Positions 40,757 through 49,936 of a stretch of 64,000 nucleotides of DNA are shown piece after piece. The stretch's first letter is position 1. Every line of letters begins with the position of its first letter. Location: contig URDJ01000009.1 of assembly GCA_900546615.1 (NCBI GenBank), positions 8,714 to 72,713 of the forward strand, given 5' to 3'. The stretch is from an uncultured Eubacteriales bacterium. GTDB taxonomy: Bacteria; Bacillota; Clostridia; Oscillospirales; Oscillospiraceae. The notes beneath the pieces were generated by a model. The model ran no database searches. It saw only the letters and a list, made by a program, of their open reading frames with translations, and was not told the DNA's origin. A program made the translations under genes and the position numbers.

Positions 40757-41090
40757 CGGCGTCCTCCTTATCTCCGAGGCCGAACTCTGCGGCCGCGATA
40801 CCGGCAAGACCGGCGAGGCGGGCCAGCTTCATGGCCTTATCCATTTTATTGCGGCGCTTTTCCGAGAGAAAGGGCTTCATCGCCTCCAGGAGCGCCCGTT
40901 CCTCGCGCTTGACGCTGTTTCTTCCGAGCAGCCCGGCGAGCTTAGCCATGAGGCCCGGGTCGGGCTCATCGGCTTGAGTGTCACCGGGCCGGCTCTCGCC
41001 GCCCATGACTGACTTTGCCAGCTCGCTGATGCGCGACAGAGCGGCGGGGTCTGAGAGTATGGCGTTGAGCTTATCCCCGAAGTCGTCCAC
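40749..41090 (-). CDS. uncharacterised small helical protein
   Basis: This 113-residue, mostly helical soluble protein begins MDDFGDKLNAILSDPAALSR. It has a basic middle (ALLEAMKPFLSEKRRNKMDK) and an Ala/Leu-rich end. It has no signal peptide and no known domain that I can see. AAGGAGG precedes the ATG. It is the middle gene of the three-gene set; its stop overlaps the start of the next by 8 bp, so the products are probably made together. Confidence 0.65.
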   Translation of the reverse strand: MDDFGDKLNAILSDPAALSRISELAKSVMGGESRPGDTQADEPDPGLMAKLAGLLGRNSVKREERALLEAMKPFLSEKRRNKMDKAMKLARLAGLAGIAAAEFGLGDKEDADV

Positions 41091-41105
41091 GGCGGCGCCT
41101 CCTTT

Positions 41106-41345
41106 CTATTTTTGACCCATTGCGTCGGAGAGCTGCTTGGCGATGCGCCGGCCTTCCTCGGTGTTCAGCACCTGGCGCAGCACGCCCTGTATAGCGTTCT
41201 GGTCTCCGTTTGAGACGGCCCTGGCGAGTGCGGCGGCGTCGAACATGGCGTTCAGTGCGCGGCCGTCCTCGGATTCCGCCAGGCGGCGCAGCTCGGCGGC
41301 CTTGCCGGAGTTTTCAAGCTCACGGCTGATTTTTTCAATGTCCAT
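41106..41345 (-). CDS. uncharacterised small helical protein
   Basis: This 79-residue protein begins MDIEKISRELENSGKAAELR and is predicted to be nearly all helical, with repeated ALARAVSNGD and VLRQVLNTEEGRRIA segments. The ATG at 41345 is used because GGAGG lies 7 bp upstream; the frame is open for 53 more codons upstream, into the yfcE gene on the other strand. It is the first of the three-gene set, starting about 56 bp from the divergent yfcE gene. Function is unknown. Confidence 0.65.
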   Translation of the reverse strand: MDIEKISRELENSGKAAELRRLAESEDGRALNAMFDAAALARAVSNGDQNAIQGVLRQVLNTEEGRRIAKQLSDAMGQK

Positions 41346-41400
41346 GCCATTGCCTCCTTCTGAGACATTATATTCAGACTTTGCGGGAAGGTGCACAAAT

Positions 41401-41868
41401 ATGAAGCTCGCAGTTTTTTCAGACACACACGGCAGGACGGCCGGGATGCTCTCCGCCGCGAAACGGATAAGGCCGGACGTCTTCGTCCACCTCGGCGACC
41501 ACATCCGTGACAGCCTCGAGCTTGCTCACGAGTTCCCGGATACCCCGCTCTACGCCGTTGCGGGCAACTGCGACTTTTCCTCGAAGGAACCGGACCGGAT
41601 GACCTTCCTCATAGGTACAACCACTGTATTCGCCACACACGGACACGGCTATGCGGTGAAGTATACGATGGAACCGCTGCTGAACGCAGGGCACTTCGCC
41701 GAGGCAAAGCTGGTGCTGTACGGACACACGCACATAGCTAGGATCGATTATGTCGGGGACATGACGGTCGTGAACCCCGGCAGCTCGGGTCTCGGCACAA
41801 AGCCCAGCTTCGCGGTCATCGACATCTCCGACGACGGCCGCATAGCCGCAAGGATACTAGACATATGA
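41401..41868 (+). CDS. YfcE-type metallophosphodiesterase
   Basis: This 155-residue calcineurin-like phosphodiesterase has an intact set of metal motifs: FSDTHGR, VHLGDHIRD, AVAGNCDF, ATHGHGY and YGHTHIARID. YfcE proteins hydrolyse phosphodiesters in vitro; the natural substrate is not settled. The start is the ATG at 41401, 56 bp from the divergent small-gene set; the frame extends upstream through sequence that belongs to the other strand. It differs from the phosphoesterase at 3869, which has an altered first motif. Confidence 0.9.
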   Translation: MKLAVFSDTHGRTAGMLSAAKRIRPDVFVHLGDHIRDSLELAHEFPDTPLYAVAGNCDFSSKEPDRMTFLIGTTTVFATHGHGYAVKYTMEPLLNAGHFAEAKLVLYGHTHIARIDYVGDMTVVNPGSSGLGTKPSFAVIDISDDGRIAARILDI

Positions 41869-41904
41869 ACAGAGCGGCCGCCCTGAGGGGCGACCGCTCT
41901 GTTT
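41868..41904. terminator. bidirectional terminator between yfcE and polC
   Basis: AACAGAGCGG and CCGCTCTGTTTT arms, extended by CGCCC/GGGGCG with one mismatch, with A-rich and T-rich ends on opposite sides. It serves converging genes. Confidence 0.8.
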
Positions 41905-41917
41905 TCGTATTCTGCCG

Positions 41918-44900
41918 TCAAAACAGCGTCATCTGGCTCTCCTCAGGCATATCTCCGAGGGCGCCTATATTTTTGAGCTGCTCCAGGTGGGCCTGGCTCA
42001 CCTTGGGGCAGGCCATCGACAGCTCCTCTATCGATATGAATCGGCGGTCACCTGTCCGGCAGTTCATGAGATCGTTTGCCGCAGCGAGGCCAAGGCCGGA
42101 TATCGCCACGAAGGGCGGGCGCAGCCGCTTTTCGTCCGCTATCAGGAACTTCACCGCGTCGCATTCGTACAAATCCATCGGCGCGAAGTCAAAGCCCCGC
42201 ATGTAGAACTCGTACACGGCCTCGAGCGTCGTGAGCAGGTCGTCTTCCTTCGCCGTGGCGTCTGATTTTGTCTTTATCTCGTTTATCTTCCGGCGCACGA
42301 ACTCCTTGCCCTTGAGCATCATGCCCGCGTCAAAGGCATCCTTCTGGCTCCTCCTGTAGAAATACGCGCTGTAGAACTCAAGCGGCCGGTGCACCTTGAA
42401 CCACGCTATCCTGAAAGCCATCATGACATAGGCCACGGCGTGCGCCTTTGGGAACAGGTACTTTATCTTCCGGCACGAGCCTATGTACCAGTCCGGCACA
42501 CCCGCGTCGTGCATCTCACCCTCCGCGCCCTCGGGCAGTCCCCTGCCCTTTCGCACCGACTCCATGATCTTGAAGCTCCGCTTGTCCGGCATGCCCTTCG
42601 AGATGAGGTACAGCATGATGTCGTCGCGGCAGCCTATCGTCTCCTTGACGCTCGCTGTTCCCGACAGGATGAGTTCCTTCGCATTGCCCAGCCACACGTC
42701 CGTGCCATGCGAGAAGCCCGAGAGCCTCACCAGTATGTCAAACTGCTCCGGCTGCGTGTCTACCAGCATCTGCCTCGTAAAGCCCGTGCCGAACTCCGGT
42801 ATGCCTATCGTGCCCGTCTTGCCGATTATCGGGTCGTCGTCGCCGAGGCCGAGCGGTTCGGGCGTCTTAAAGATGCGCATTGTCTCCGGGTCGTCCAGCG
42901 GTATGCCGCGCACGTTCACACCCGTCATATCCTCTAACATCTTCAGCATTGTAGGGTCATCGTGCCCCAGCTCGTCCAGCTTGAGCAGGTTCTCCTCCAT
43001 GCTGTGATATTCAAAGTGCGTGGTGATTATCCCGGAATCCGGGTCGTCCGCCGGGTGCTGCACCGGGCAAAAGTCCTCGACCTCCATGTCCTGCGGTATG
43101 ACGACCAGTCCGCCCGGGTGCTGGCCCGTCGTGCGCTTGACGCCAACGAGTCCCATGGCCAGTCGCGCCTCCTCTGCCTTCGAGACGTGCATGCCCCGCT
43201 CCTCGAGGTACTTGAGCACGTAGCCGTAGGCCGTCTTCTCCGCCAGCGTGCCTATAGTGCCGGCCCTGAACACGTGGTCGGAGCCGAACAGCTCCTCTGT
43301 ATACTTATGCGCCCGGGCCTGATATTCGCCAGAGAAGTTCAGGTCTATATCCGGCACCTTGTCGCCGCCGAAGCCAAGGAAGGTCTCGAAGGGGATGTCG
43401 AAGCCCTCCTTCCTCATCTTCTCCCCGCACTCCGGGCAGAGCTTATCCGGCATGTCCGCGCCGCAGCCGTAGCCCGCGCCGGACTCGAAGTCCGTGTGGT
43501 GGCACTTGGGGCAGACGTAGTGCGGCGGAAGGCTGTTCACCTCCGTGATGCCGGACATGTAGGCAACGATAGACGAGCCGACGCTGCCCCGGCTGCCCAC
43601 AAGGTAGCCGTGCGCGTTCGAGTCCGCCACCAGCTTCTGCGCCGACATGTAAATAACGTCGTAGTGCCGCGAGAGAATATCCCCCAGCTCGGTCTCGACA
43701 CGCTTCGTGACGATCTCCGGCGGGTTCTCGCCGTATATCTCGTGCATACGGCCGTATACCAGCTCCTTTAGTATCTCCGCCGAGTTCTCTATCTTGGGCG
43801 GAAACAGCCCGTCCGGCAGGAGCTTTATGTCCTCGCACATGTCCGCGATGCGGTTCGGGTTCGTCACCACCGCGTCGTAGCAGGTCCTCCGGCCGAGGTA
43901 GGAAAACTCCTCGAGCATCTCGTCCGTCGTGCGGAAGTAGAGCGGGTTCTCGCGGTCCGCGTCGGAGAATTTGCGAGCGGCCTGGAGTATGCGCCGGTAT
44001 ATCTCATCCTCCGGGTCGAGAAAGTGCACGTCGCCCGTCGCGACCAGCGGCTTTTCCAGCTCCGCGGCCAGCCTCGCGACCCTCCGGTTCAAATCGCGCA
44101 GGCCCTCGTCGTCGCGCACCGTGCCATTTTCGACCAGGAAGCGGTTGTTCGCTATCGGCATGACCTCTATGTAGTCGTAAAACGAGGCTATCTTCTTAAG
44201 CTCCGCGCCGGAGACGCCGCGCAGAACGGCGTCGAACACCTCGCCCGCCTCGCAGGCCGAGCCTATCAGCAAGCCCTCGCGGTGCCGCTCAAGCAGGCTG
44301 CGCGGAATTATCGGATTGCGGTTATAGTGCTCCAGGTACGAGGCCGAGATGAGCTTATAGAGGTTCTTGAGGCCCACCTTGTTCCGCACGAGCAGGCAGA
44401 TGTGCCGCACCTTCCGCGTGCCTCCGCCGGAAAGCTTGCTGAGCACGCCGTCTATATCCGATACGCGCTCTGCGCCGTGGCTCTGCAGCATGGGGATGAA
44501 CTTCTCCATCATACGCGCCACGACCTCGGCGTCGTCGAAGGCCCGGTGGTGGTTGAACTCCGGCAGGCCGAGGTGCTTCGACACTATGTCCAGCTTGTGC
44601 CGTTTCAGCTCCGGCAGCAGCCGCTGAGAGAGCACGAGCGTGTCCAGCACCACGGGGCTGAACTTTATCCGGCTGCGCTCGCAGGCCGCCGCCATGAAGC
44701 CCGTGTCAAAGCTGGCGTTGTGCGCGATGATGGGCCGGTCGCCTACGAAATCGAGGAACGCACGCATCGCCTCCGACTCCGAGGGCGCGCCCGCCACGTC
44801 GCTGTCACGTATGCCCGTCAGCTCCGTGATATTTGCAGGTATCGGCATTTTCGGGTCTACGAAGGTGCTGAACTTGTCGCGCACCTCGCCGCCCTTGAAC

Positions 44901-45859
44901 AGCACCGCACCTATCTCGGTCAGCCTGTCCGACACCGCCGAAAGCCCCGTCGTCTCCACGTCGAAGGCCACGAACTCACAGTCCAGCAGGTTCGAGCACT
45001 TGCCGCGTACCGCTGGCCGCTCCTCCACGTCGTTTACATAATATCCTTCCAGCCCATAGATGATCTTGACGCCGTTCTTCTTGCCGAACTTGGACATCTC
45101 CGGGAAGGCCTGAGCCGTGCCGTGGTCGGTGACGGCTATGGCCCTGTGTCCCCAGAGGGCGGCGCGTTTTATGACCTTCTCAATATCCGTCAGCGCGTCG
45201 AGGGTGGAGTATCTGGTATGCAGGTGCAACTCCACGCGCTTCTCCTTCGCCTCGTCGGGTCTTATGTCCGGTTCGCCGAGGATTATCGAGTACGGCTCGA
45301 GCGCCATATCGTTGTCGAATTTGTTATAGGTCACGCGGCCGCGGACTATGAGCGTCTGTCCGGCTTTTATCTTCCCGAGCACAGCGGCATCCTCTGATTT
45401 ATCGAAGAACTTGTTTATGCGTATGCTGCCGCTGTGGTCTGTCATATCAAAGCACAGCACCGAGGCGCCGCGCTTTTGTATCTCGCGGTTGTTGACGGCG
45501 AAGACCTCGCCCTTGACGGTGACAGTGCCGCTCTCCAGGTTCAGCTCGCCCATGCTCGTGAACTTCGGCTCCTTGAGGCCCTTGCCATAGAGCACCTTCG
45601 ACGCCTGCTTGTCCGAGTTTTTGTAGTCGGCCTCTATCTTCACCGAGAAAAAGCCGTATTCCTCGGCAAGCTCGCGCTCGATGGCCTCCAGCTCCTGAGG
45701 CGCAGGCACCCGCGTGAAGGTGGCCTCGACCTTCATCGTGAAGTTGTCCTCATCCACCGTGGCGCCCTGAACCGTGGCCTTGTCCAGACCTCCGCACATG
45801 CCGGAAAGCCCCTCGCAGCCCGGAAACAGCTCGAGAAAACCCAGACTCTTTCCGCTCAT
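41918..45859 (-). CDS. polC: DNA polymerase III alpha subunit, PolC type
   Basis: This 1313-residue replicative polymerase of Gram-positive bacteria is a little shorter than the ~1440-residue Bacillus enzyme, mostly at the N-terminus. In order: N-terminal domain, OB fold (~100-190), PHP region (VELHLHTRYSTLDALTDIEK), an inserted 3'-5' exonuclease (FVAFDVETTGLSAVSDRLTE, IIAHNASFDTGFM, HRAFDDAEVVA), a zinc-finger segment with CPKCHH and CPECGE, the polymerase active site VPDIDLNFSGEYQ, and a C-terminal HhH region. It is the last gene of the pyrH-to-polC operon; its ATG overlaps the ispG stop by 4 bp. Confidence 0.96.
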   Translation of the reverse strand: MSGKSLGFLELFPGCEGLSGMCGGLDKATVQGATVDEDNFTMKVEATFTRVPAPQELEAIERELAEEYGFFSVKIEADYKNSDKQASKVLYGKGLKEPKFTSMGELNLESGTVTVKGEVFAVNNREIQKRGASVLCFDMTDHSGSIRINKFFDKSEDAAVLGKIKAGQTLIVRGRVTYNKFDNDMALEPYSIILGEPDIRPDEAKEKRVELHLHTRYSTLDALTDIEKVIKRAALWGHRAIAVTDHGTAQAFPEMSKFGKKNGVKIIYGLEGYYVNDVEERPAVRGKCSNLLDCEFVAFDVETTGLSAVSDRLTEIGAVLFKGGEVRDKFSTFVDPKMPIPANITELTGIRDSDVAGAPSESEAMRAFLDFVGDRPIIAHNASFDTGFMAAACERSRIKFSPVVLDTLVLSQRLLPELKRHKLDIVSKHLGLPEFNHHRAFDDAEVVARMMEKFIPMLQSHGAERVSDIDGVLSKLSGGGTRKVRHICLLVRNKVGLKNLYKLISASYLEHYNRNPIIPRSLLERHREGLLIGSACEAGEVFDAVLRGVSGAELKKIASFYDYIEVMPIANNRFLVENGTVRDDEGLRDLNRRVARLAAELEKPLVATGDVHFLDPEDEIYRRILQAARKFSDADRENPLYFRTTDEMLEEFSYLGRRTCYDAVVTNPNRIADMCEDIKLLPDGLFPPKIENSAEILKELVYGRMHEIYGENPPEIVTKRVETELGDILSRHYDVIYMSAQKLVADSNAHGYLVGSRGSVGSSIVAYMSGITEVNSLPPHYVCPKCHHTDFESGAGYGCGADMPDKLCPECGEKMRKEGFDIPFETFLGFGGDKVPDIDLNFSGEYQARAHKYTEELFGSDHVFRAGTIGTLAEKTAYGYVLKYLEERGMHVSKAEEARLAMGLVGVKRTTGQHPGGLVVIPQDMEVEDFCPVQHPADDPDSGIITTHFEYHSMEENLLKLDELGHDDPTMLKMLEDMTGVNVRGIPLDDPETMRIFKTPEPLGLGDDDPIIGKTGTIGIPEFGTGFTRQMLVDTQPEQFDILVRLSGFSHGTDVWLGNAKELILSGTASVKETIGCRDDIMLYLISKGMPDKRSFKIMESVRKGRGLPEGAEGEMHDAGVPDWYIGSCRKIKYLFPKAHAVAYVMMAFRIAWFKVHRPLEFYSAYFYRRSQKDAFDAGMMLKGKEFVRRKINEIKTKSDATAKEDDLLTTLEAVYEFYMRGFDFAPMDLYECDAVKFLIADEKRLRPPFVAISGLGLAAANDLMNCRTGDRRFISIEELSMACPKVSQAHLEQLKNIGALGDMPEESQMTLF

Positions 45860-46917
45860 CTGTCAGCCTCGCTCTCTATAAGCTCCATGAGCGCCGCGCA
45901 CAGCTCATGCTCCGGCACCTTCCGCACTATCTCGCCCTTGCGGAACAGCAGGCCGCAACCCTTGCCGCCCGCGACACCGTAGTCAGCCTCGCGCGCCTCG
46001 CCCGGGCCGTTCACCACACAGCCCATCACCGCCACGGTGATGGGCCTGTCCAGCCCGCGCAGCCGCTCCTCCACCTCGTGCGCGAGGCCGATGAGGTCTA
46101 TCTCCGTCCGCCCGCAGGTCGGGCAGGACACAAAGCGCACACCGCCCTTCTTCAGGCCCGCGGCCTTCAGTATCTCCACGCCCGCGCGCACTTCCTCCAC
46201 CGGATCGGCCGTCAGCGAGACCCGTATCGTGTCGCCTATGCCCTCCATCAGCAGCGCGCCTATGCCCACCGCAGACTTTATCACCCCGCCATAGGCCGTG
46301 CCCGTCTCCGTCACGCCCAGGTGCAGCGGATAGGGCAGCTCCCGCGCCGCAAGCCGGTACGCCTCCACGGTCAGAGGCACCGAGGACGCCTTCATCGACA
46401 GTGCGATATCGTCGAACCCGCAATCGTTCAGCAGCCTGATATGCCCCTTCGCCGACTCCAGCATCGCCTCAGCCGTCGGGTGGCCATACTTCTCCAAGAG
46501 CGGCTTTTCCAGACTGCCGCCATTGACGCCTATCCTTATCGGAATGTTATGTAAACTGCACTCCCTTGCGACCTTCGCAACGTTCTCCGGCCCGCCGATG
46601 TTGCCTGGGTTTATGCGTATCTTATCTGCGCCCCTCTGCGCGGCCTCGATCGCCAGCTTATAGTCGAAGTGGATATCCGCCACTATAGGCAGGGGCGAGC
46701 GCTCCCTGATAGCGGAGATGGCGCGCGCGGCGTCCATGTCCGGCACGGCGAGGCGCACGATGTCGCAGCCCGCCGCGGCGAGCGCGGAGATCTGCCGCAG
46801 CGTGGCGTCCACGTCCTGCGTCTTCGTGCAGCACATCGACTGAACTGAAACAGGGGCGCCGCCTCCCACGGCGACGCCTCCGACTTTGATCATTCTTGTA
46901 TTTTCCCTCGTGGTCAT
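45856..46917 (-). CDS. ispG: 4-hydroxy-3-methylbut-2-enyl diphosphate synthase (flavodoxin/ferredoxin)
   Basis: This 353-residue enzyme of the MEP isoprenoid pathway reduces MEcPP to HMBPP using a 4Fe-4S cluster. The TIM-barrel part holds VSVQSMCCTKTQDVDATLRQ and KIRINPGNIG; the cluster cysteines are in SCPTCGRTEID and VMGCVVNGPGEA. The compact two-domain length is the usual bacterial form. It overlaps rseP by ATGA and polC by 4 bp. With dxr and uppS in the same operon, isoprenoid precursors are made together with their use in wall lipid carriers. Confidence 0.96.
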   Translation of the reverse strand: MTTRENTRMIKVGGVAVGGGAPVSVQSMCCTKTQDVDATLRQISALAAAGCDIVRLAVPDMDAARAISAIRERSPLPIVADIHFDYKLAIEAAQRGADKIRINPGNIGGPENVAKVARECSLHNIPIRIGVNGGSLEKPLLEKYGHPTAEAMLESAKGHIRLLNDCGFDDIALSMKASSVPLTVEAYRLAARELPYPLHLGVTETGTAYGGVIKSAVGIGALLMEGIGDTIRVSLTADPVEEVRAGVEILKAAGLKKGGVRFVSCPTCGRTEIDLIGLAHEVEERLRGLDRPITVAVMGCVVNGPGEAREADYGVAGGKGCGLLFRKGEIVRKVPEHELCAALMELIESEADR

Positions 46918-47960
46918 CTTATCAGCCTCGCAATATCGTTATACATGACGTATGCCGACAGGCCCAGCAGCAGCACCATGCCCGCTGCGTGGACATAGCC
47001 CTCGTACCTCGCGGGGATGCGCCTTCTCGTCACGAGGTGCACAACCCCGTTGAGCAGCAGGAAGAACACCCGCCCTCCGTCCAGCGCCGGCAGGGGCAGC
47101 AGGTTCATGACCGCGATGTTCACGGCCACGAGCGCGCCCAGGTAGGCTATATCCGACAGCGCCATCTTCGTCGATTCCGCGCTCTGGCCCACGTCGTTTA
47201 TGAGGTCGACTATGCCGACAGGCCCGGCCAGCTCATCAACGCCCACTGAGCCCGCGACCAGATCGGACAATGCGAACCACACCGTCCTGACAAAATCTAT
47301 CGTATTATACCACGAATACTTCAGCGTCGTCCAGAGGTTTGCCTCCTCTATGCCGAAGGAGAAGCCGTACATCAGGCCGGAATAGCCCTCATACTCCTGC
47401 GGCGTGAGCGCGAAGTCCTCTAACTCTATCTTCTCCCCGTCGCGGATGACGACGACATCGTGCGTCGTGCCGCCCCTTGAGAGTATCGTGGTCACGTTGG
47501 AGGCGAAGTATATCCTGTGCCCGTCGATGGAGTATATCTCGTCCCCGACCTGCAGGGCGTTCTCTCCCTCGTAGGGGCAGCCGTCCACGAAGTCCGCAAT
47601 GACCGGCGAGTAGAAGCCCGCCGCGCTCGAGTAGAGTATGAGCACGATGAGAAAGCCCAGCAGGAAGTTCATGAAGCTGCCCGCCACGAGGATGATGAAC
47701 CGCTTCCAGCCCGGCTGGCAGGTGAAGCTCCTCGGGTCGCCGGTGTCCTCGTCCTCGCCCTCCATGGCGCAGTAGCCGCCTATGGGCAGGCAGCGCAGGG
47801 AATACAGCGTCTCGCCCTTCCTCTTTTTGAATATCGCCGGGCCCATGCCTATGGCGAACTCGTTGACCTTCACGCCCAGCAGCTTCGCCGCCGAGAAGTG
47901 GCCGAACTCGTGTATCGCTATGAGTATGCCGAAAAAGATTATTGCCAGGATAATATACAT
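46914..47960 (-). CDS. rseP: site-2 intramembrane zinc metalloprotease, RseP type
   Basis: This 348-residue membrane protease cuts anti-sigma factors or signal peptides within the membrane. The zinc site is IAIHEFGHFSAAKLLGV near residue 17 and NLLPLPALDGGRVFFL near 290. One PDZ domain lies between (~115-190, with ALQVGDEIYSIDGHRI). It has about four membrane helices. Its position between dxr and ispG is the usual Firmicutes order. Its start codon shares one base with the dxr stop. It could process sporulation or stress factors, but its target is not indicated here. Confidence 0.94.
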   Translation of the reverse strand: MYIILAIIFFGILIAIHEFGHFSAAKLLGVKVNEFAIGMGPAIFKKRKGETLYSLRCLPIGGYCAMEGEDEDTGDPRSFTCQPGWKRFIILVAGSFMNFLLGFLIVLILYSSAAGFYSPVIADFVDGCPYEGENALQVGDEIYSIDGHRIYFASNVTTILSRGGTTHDVVVIRDGEKIELEDFALTPQEYEGYSGLMYGFSFGIEEANLWTTLKYSWYNTIDFVRTVWFALSDLVAGSVGVDELAGPVGIVDLINDVGQSAESTKMALSDIAYLGALVAVNIAVMNLLPLPALDGGRVFFLLLNGVVHLVTRRRIPARYEGYVHAAGMVLLLGLSAYVMYNDIARLIR

Positions 47961-49105
47961 CAGGAAATACGCTCCCTTACAAATGCGCGGGCCGCCCTGT
48001 CAGCCTCGAGTATATCCTCGAGCGAGGGCTCCGCAATGAAATCTATGCTGCCGAGAGCCGCGGCAACACAGTCGTATATCTCATTATACCCCAACCGGCG
48101 CGCCAAAAACAGCGCGACTGCCGCCTCATTCGCCGCCGAGAGCACCGCCGGGGCCGTGCCGCCGCGTTTGGCGCAGTCCATGGCAAGCGCCAGGCAGGGC
48201 AGCTTTTCAAGTTCAGGCTTCAAAAAGTGCAGGCCCGACATCGCCGTCAGGTCAAGCCGCTCCGAGGCCGAGGCGCAGCGCTCCGGCCAGGTGAGCGCGT
48301 ACTGTATGGGCAGGGCCATGTCCGGCACGCCCAGCTGCGCTATCACCGTGCCGTCCACCAGCTCCACCGCCGAGTGCACGACGCTCTCCGGGTGGATGAG
48401 CACCTCTATGTCCTCCGGCCTTGCCGAGAACAGGTGCATGGCCTCAATGAATTCGAGGCCCTTGTTCATCATCGTCGCCGAGTCCACGCTTATCTTCGCG
48501 CCCATCGACCAGTTCGGGTGCTTCACCGCCATCTCGGGCGTGACGCTCTCGGTCTGCTCGCGGCTCCAGCCCCTGAAGGGGCCGCCCGAGCCGGTGAGCA
48601 GTATCTTCCGCAGCTCTCCGCGTCTGGACGTTAGACATTGAAAAATGGCCGAATGTTCCGAGTCCACCGGCACTATCTCCGCGCCCTTCTCGCGTGCGCG
48701 TTTCATGACCACCGTGCCGGCGCAGACCAGCGTCTCCTTGTTTGCGAGCGCTATGCGTTTGCGCTCGTCTATCGCCGCGAGTGTGGGCCGCAGGCCCACC
48801 GCGCCGGACACTGCCGTCACGACGCACTCGGCGCTCTCCCAAACGGCCGCCTCGATAAGTCCCGCCTCGCCCGGCGGGCCGACGGTTATATCCGTGCCCT
48901 CGAGCTGAGAACGCAGCCTCGCGTTCGCCTCCGCGTCGAAGGCCGAGACGTAGTCCGGCCTCAGGGCCTTTATCTGCTCCATGAGCAGCTCGATATTCCT
49001 ATTCGTAGTCAGGGCCGCAGCTCTGATACCGAGCCTTTTGCACACCTCTACGCTCTGGCGGCCTATGCTGCCCGTCGAGCCGAGTATAACGGTGCTCCCA
49101 ATCAT
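47960..49105 (-). CDS. dxr: 1-deoxy-D-xylulose 5-phosphate reductoisomerase
   Basis: This 381-residue NADPH-dependent enzyme makes 2-C-methylerythritol 4-phosphate, the committed step of the MEP pathway. The NADPH loop is VILGSTGSIGRQSVEVC at the N-terminus; the metal and substrate site is VPVDSEHSAIFQCL, with SGGPFRGW following, and EGIEAMHLF-like EFIEAMHLFSA near residue 215. Length is typical. It lies between cdsA (9 bp) and rseP (1-bp overlap) in the long minus-strand operon. Confidence 0.97.
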   Translation of the reverse strand: MIGSTVILGSTGSIGRQSVEVCKRLGIRAAALTTNRNIELLMEQIKALRPDYVSAFDAEANARLRSQLEGTDITVGPPGEAGLIEAAVWESAECVVTAVSGAVGLRPTLAAIDERKRIALANKETLVCAGTVVMKRAREKGAEIVPVDSEHSAIFQCLTSRRGELRKILLTGSGGPFRGWSREQTESVTPEMAVKHPNWSMGAKISVDSATMMNKGLEFIEAMHLFSARPEDIEVLIHPESVVHSAVELVDGTVIAQLGVPDMALPIQYALTWPERCASASERLDLTAMSGLHFLKPELEKLPCLALAMDCAKRGGTAPAVLSAANEAAVALFLARRLGYNEIYDCVAAALGSIDFIAEPSLEDILEADRAARAFVRERIS

Positions 49106-49114
49106 TTTACCACC

Positions 49115-49936
49115 TCACGGCAAAAGTATGAACATCAGGAGCATATACGCCGGCGCGACGAACAGCACGCTGTCGAACCTGTCGAGCACGCCGCCGTGGC
49201 CCGGGAAAATCGTGCCGTAGTCCTTGATGCCGAACTCCCTCTTTATGACCGAAAAGCTCAGGTCGCCCAGCTGGCCAAACAGGCTGCCCAGCACGCCCAT
49301 GAGCAGTATCATGACCCAGCCGAGGTCGAGCTGGAACCAGGTCTTCACCACGAGGTGGAAAATAATCATGCCCACGATGCTGCCCGCAAAACCGCCGATG
49401 CAGCCCGCGAGGGTCTTGTTCGGGCTGACCGCAGGGGCCAGCTTGCGTTTGCCGAACGCCCGGCCCGCGAAAAACGCGCCGGTATCGCTCATGAACGCGC
49501 CTATAAACGGCGTGAGCACGACGGCGGGCGAGATGCCCCTGAGTATCACAAGGCAGGCAAAGCCCGCGGCTATGCCCGTCGCCGAAAACAGCCCGGCCAT
49601 GGCAGTGCGGAAGCTCAGGCTCCGCTCCCTGCCGTGGCTCATGACCGCTATGGCGAAGGTATACACCACCGCGATAAAGCAGCAGATGCCGATATAAAGC
49701 CCCGGCTCGGGCGTCCAGTCCTCGCCAAGGCCGATGGCCGTGCACATCCAGGCCGCGATTACCGGCATGAGCCACAGGAGCTTCCACTCCTCCCTGCCCA
49801 CCGCGTGCATCAGCTCATAGCTGCCCACGGCCGCCAGCAGCGCGCACATTGCCGCCGTCGCCCACACGGGCGCGGCCAGCAGGATGAGCAGCAGCGCGGG
49901 GATGCCCAGGCCCGCCACGATAAGTCTCTGCTTCAT
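49115..49936 (-). CDS. cdsA: phosphatidate cytidylyltransferase
   Basis: This 273-residue membrane protein makes CDP-diacylglycerol from phosphatidate and CTP, the branch point for phospholipids. It has about seven or eight hydrophobic helices, and the C-terminal signature is present: SVIKREFGIKDYGTIFPGHG followed by GVLDRFDS. It overlaps uppS by 4 bp (ATGA), as in many Firmicutes, tying lipid and lipid-carrier synthesis. GAGG-type spacing is supplied by the end of uppS. Confidence 0.95.
   Translation of the reverse strand: MKQRLIVAGLGIPALLLILLAAPVWATAAMCALLAAVGSYELMHAVGREEWKLLWLMPVIAAWMCTAIGLGEDWTPEPGLYIGICCFIAVVYTFAIAVMSHGRERSLSFRTAMAGLFSATGIAAGFACLVILRGISPAVVLTPFIGAFMSDTGAFFAGRAFGKRKLAPAVSPNKTLAGCIGGFAGSIVGMIIFHLVVKTWFQLDLGWVMILLMGVLGSLFGQLGDLSFSVIKREFGIKDYGTIFPGHGGVLDRFDSVLFVAPAYMLLMFILLP

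Noticed and set aside
44024..45397. 457-codon plus-strand frame opposite polC
   Set aside because: It lies wholly within polC in antisense, with Arg/His-rich shadow-like composition and no start signal.
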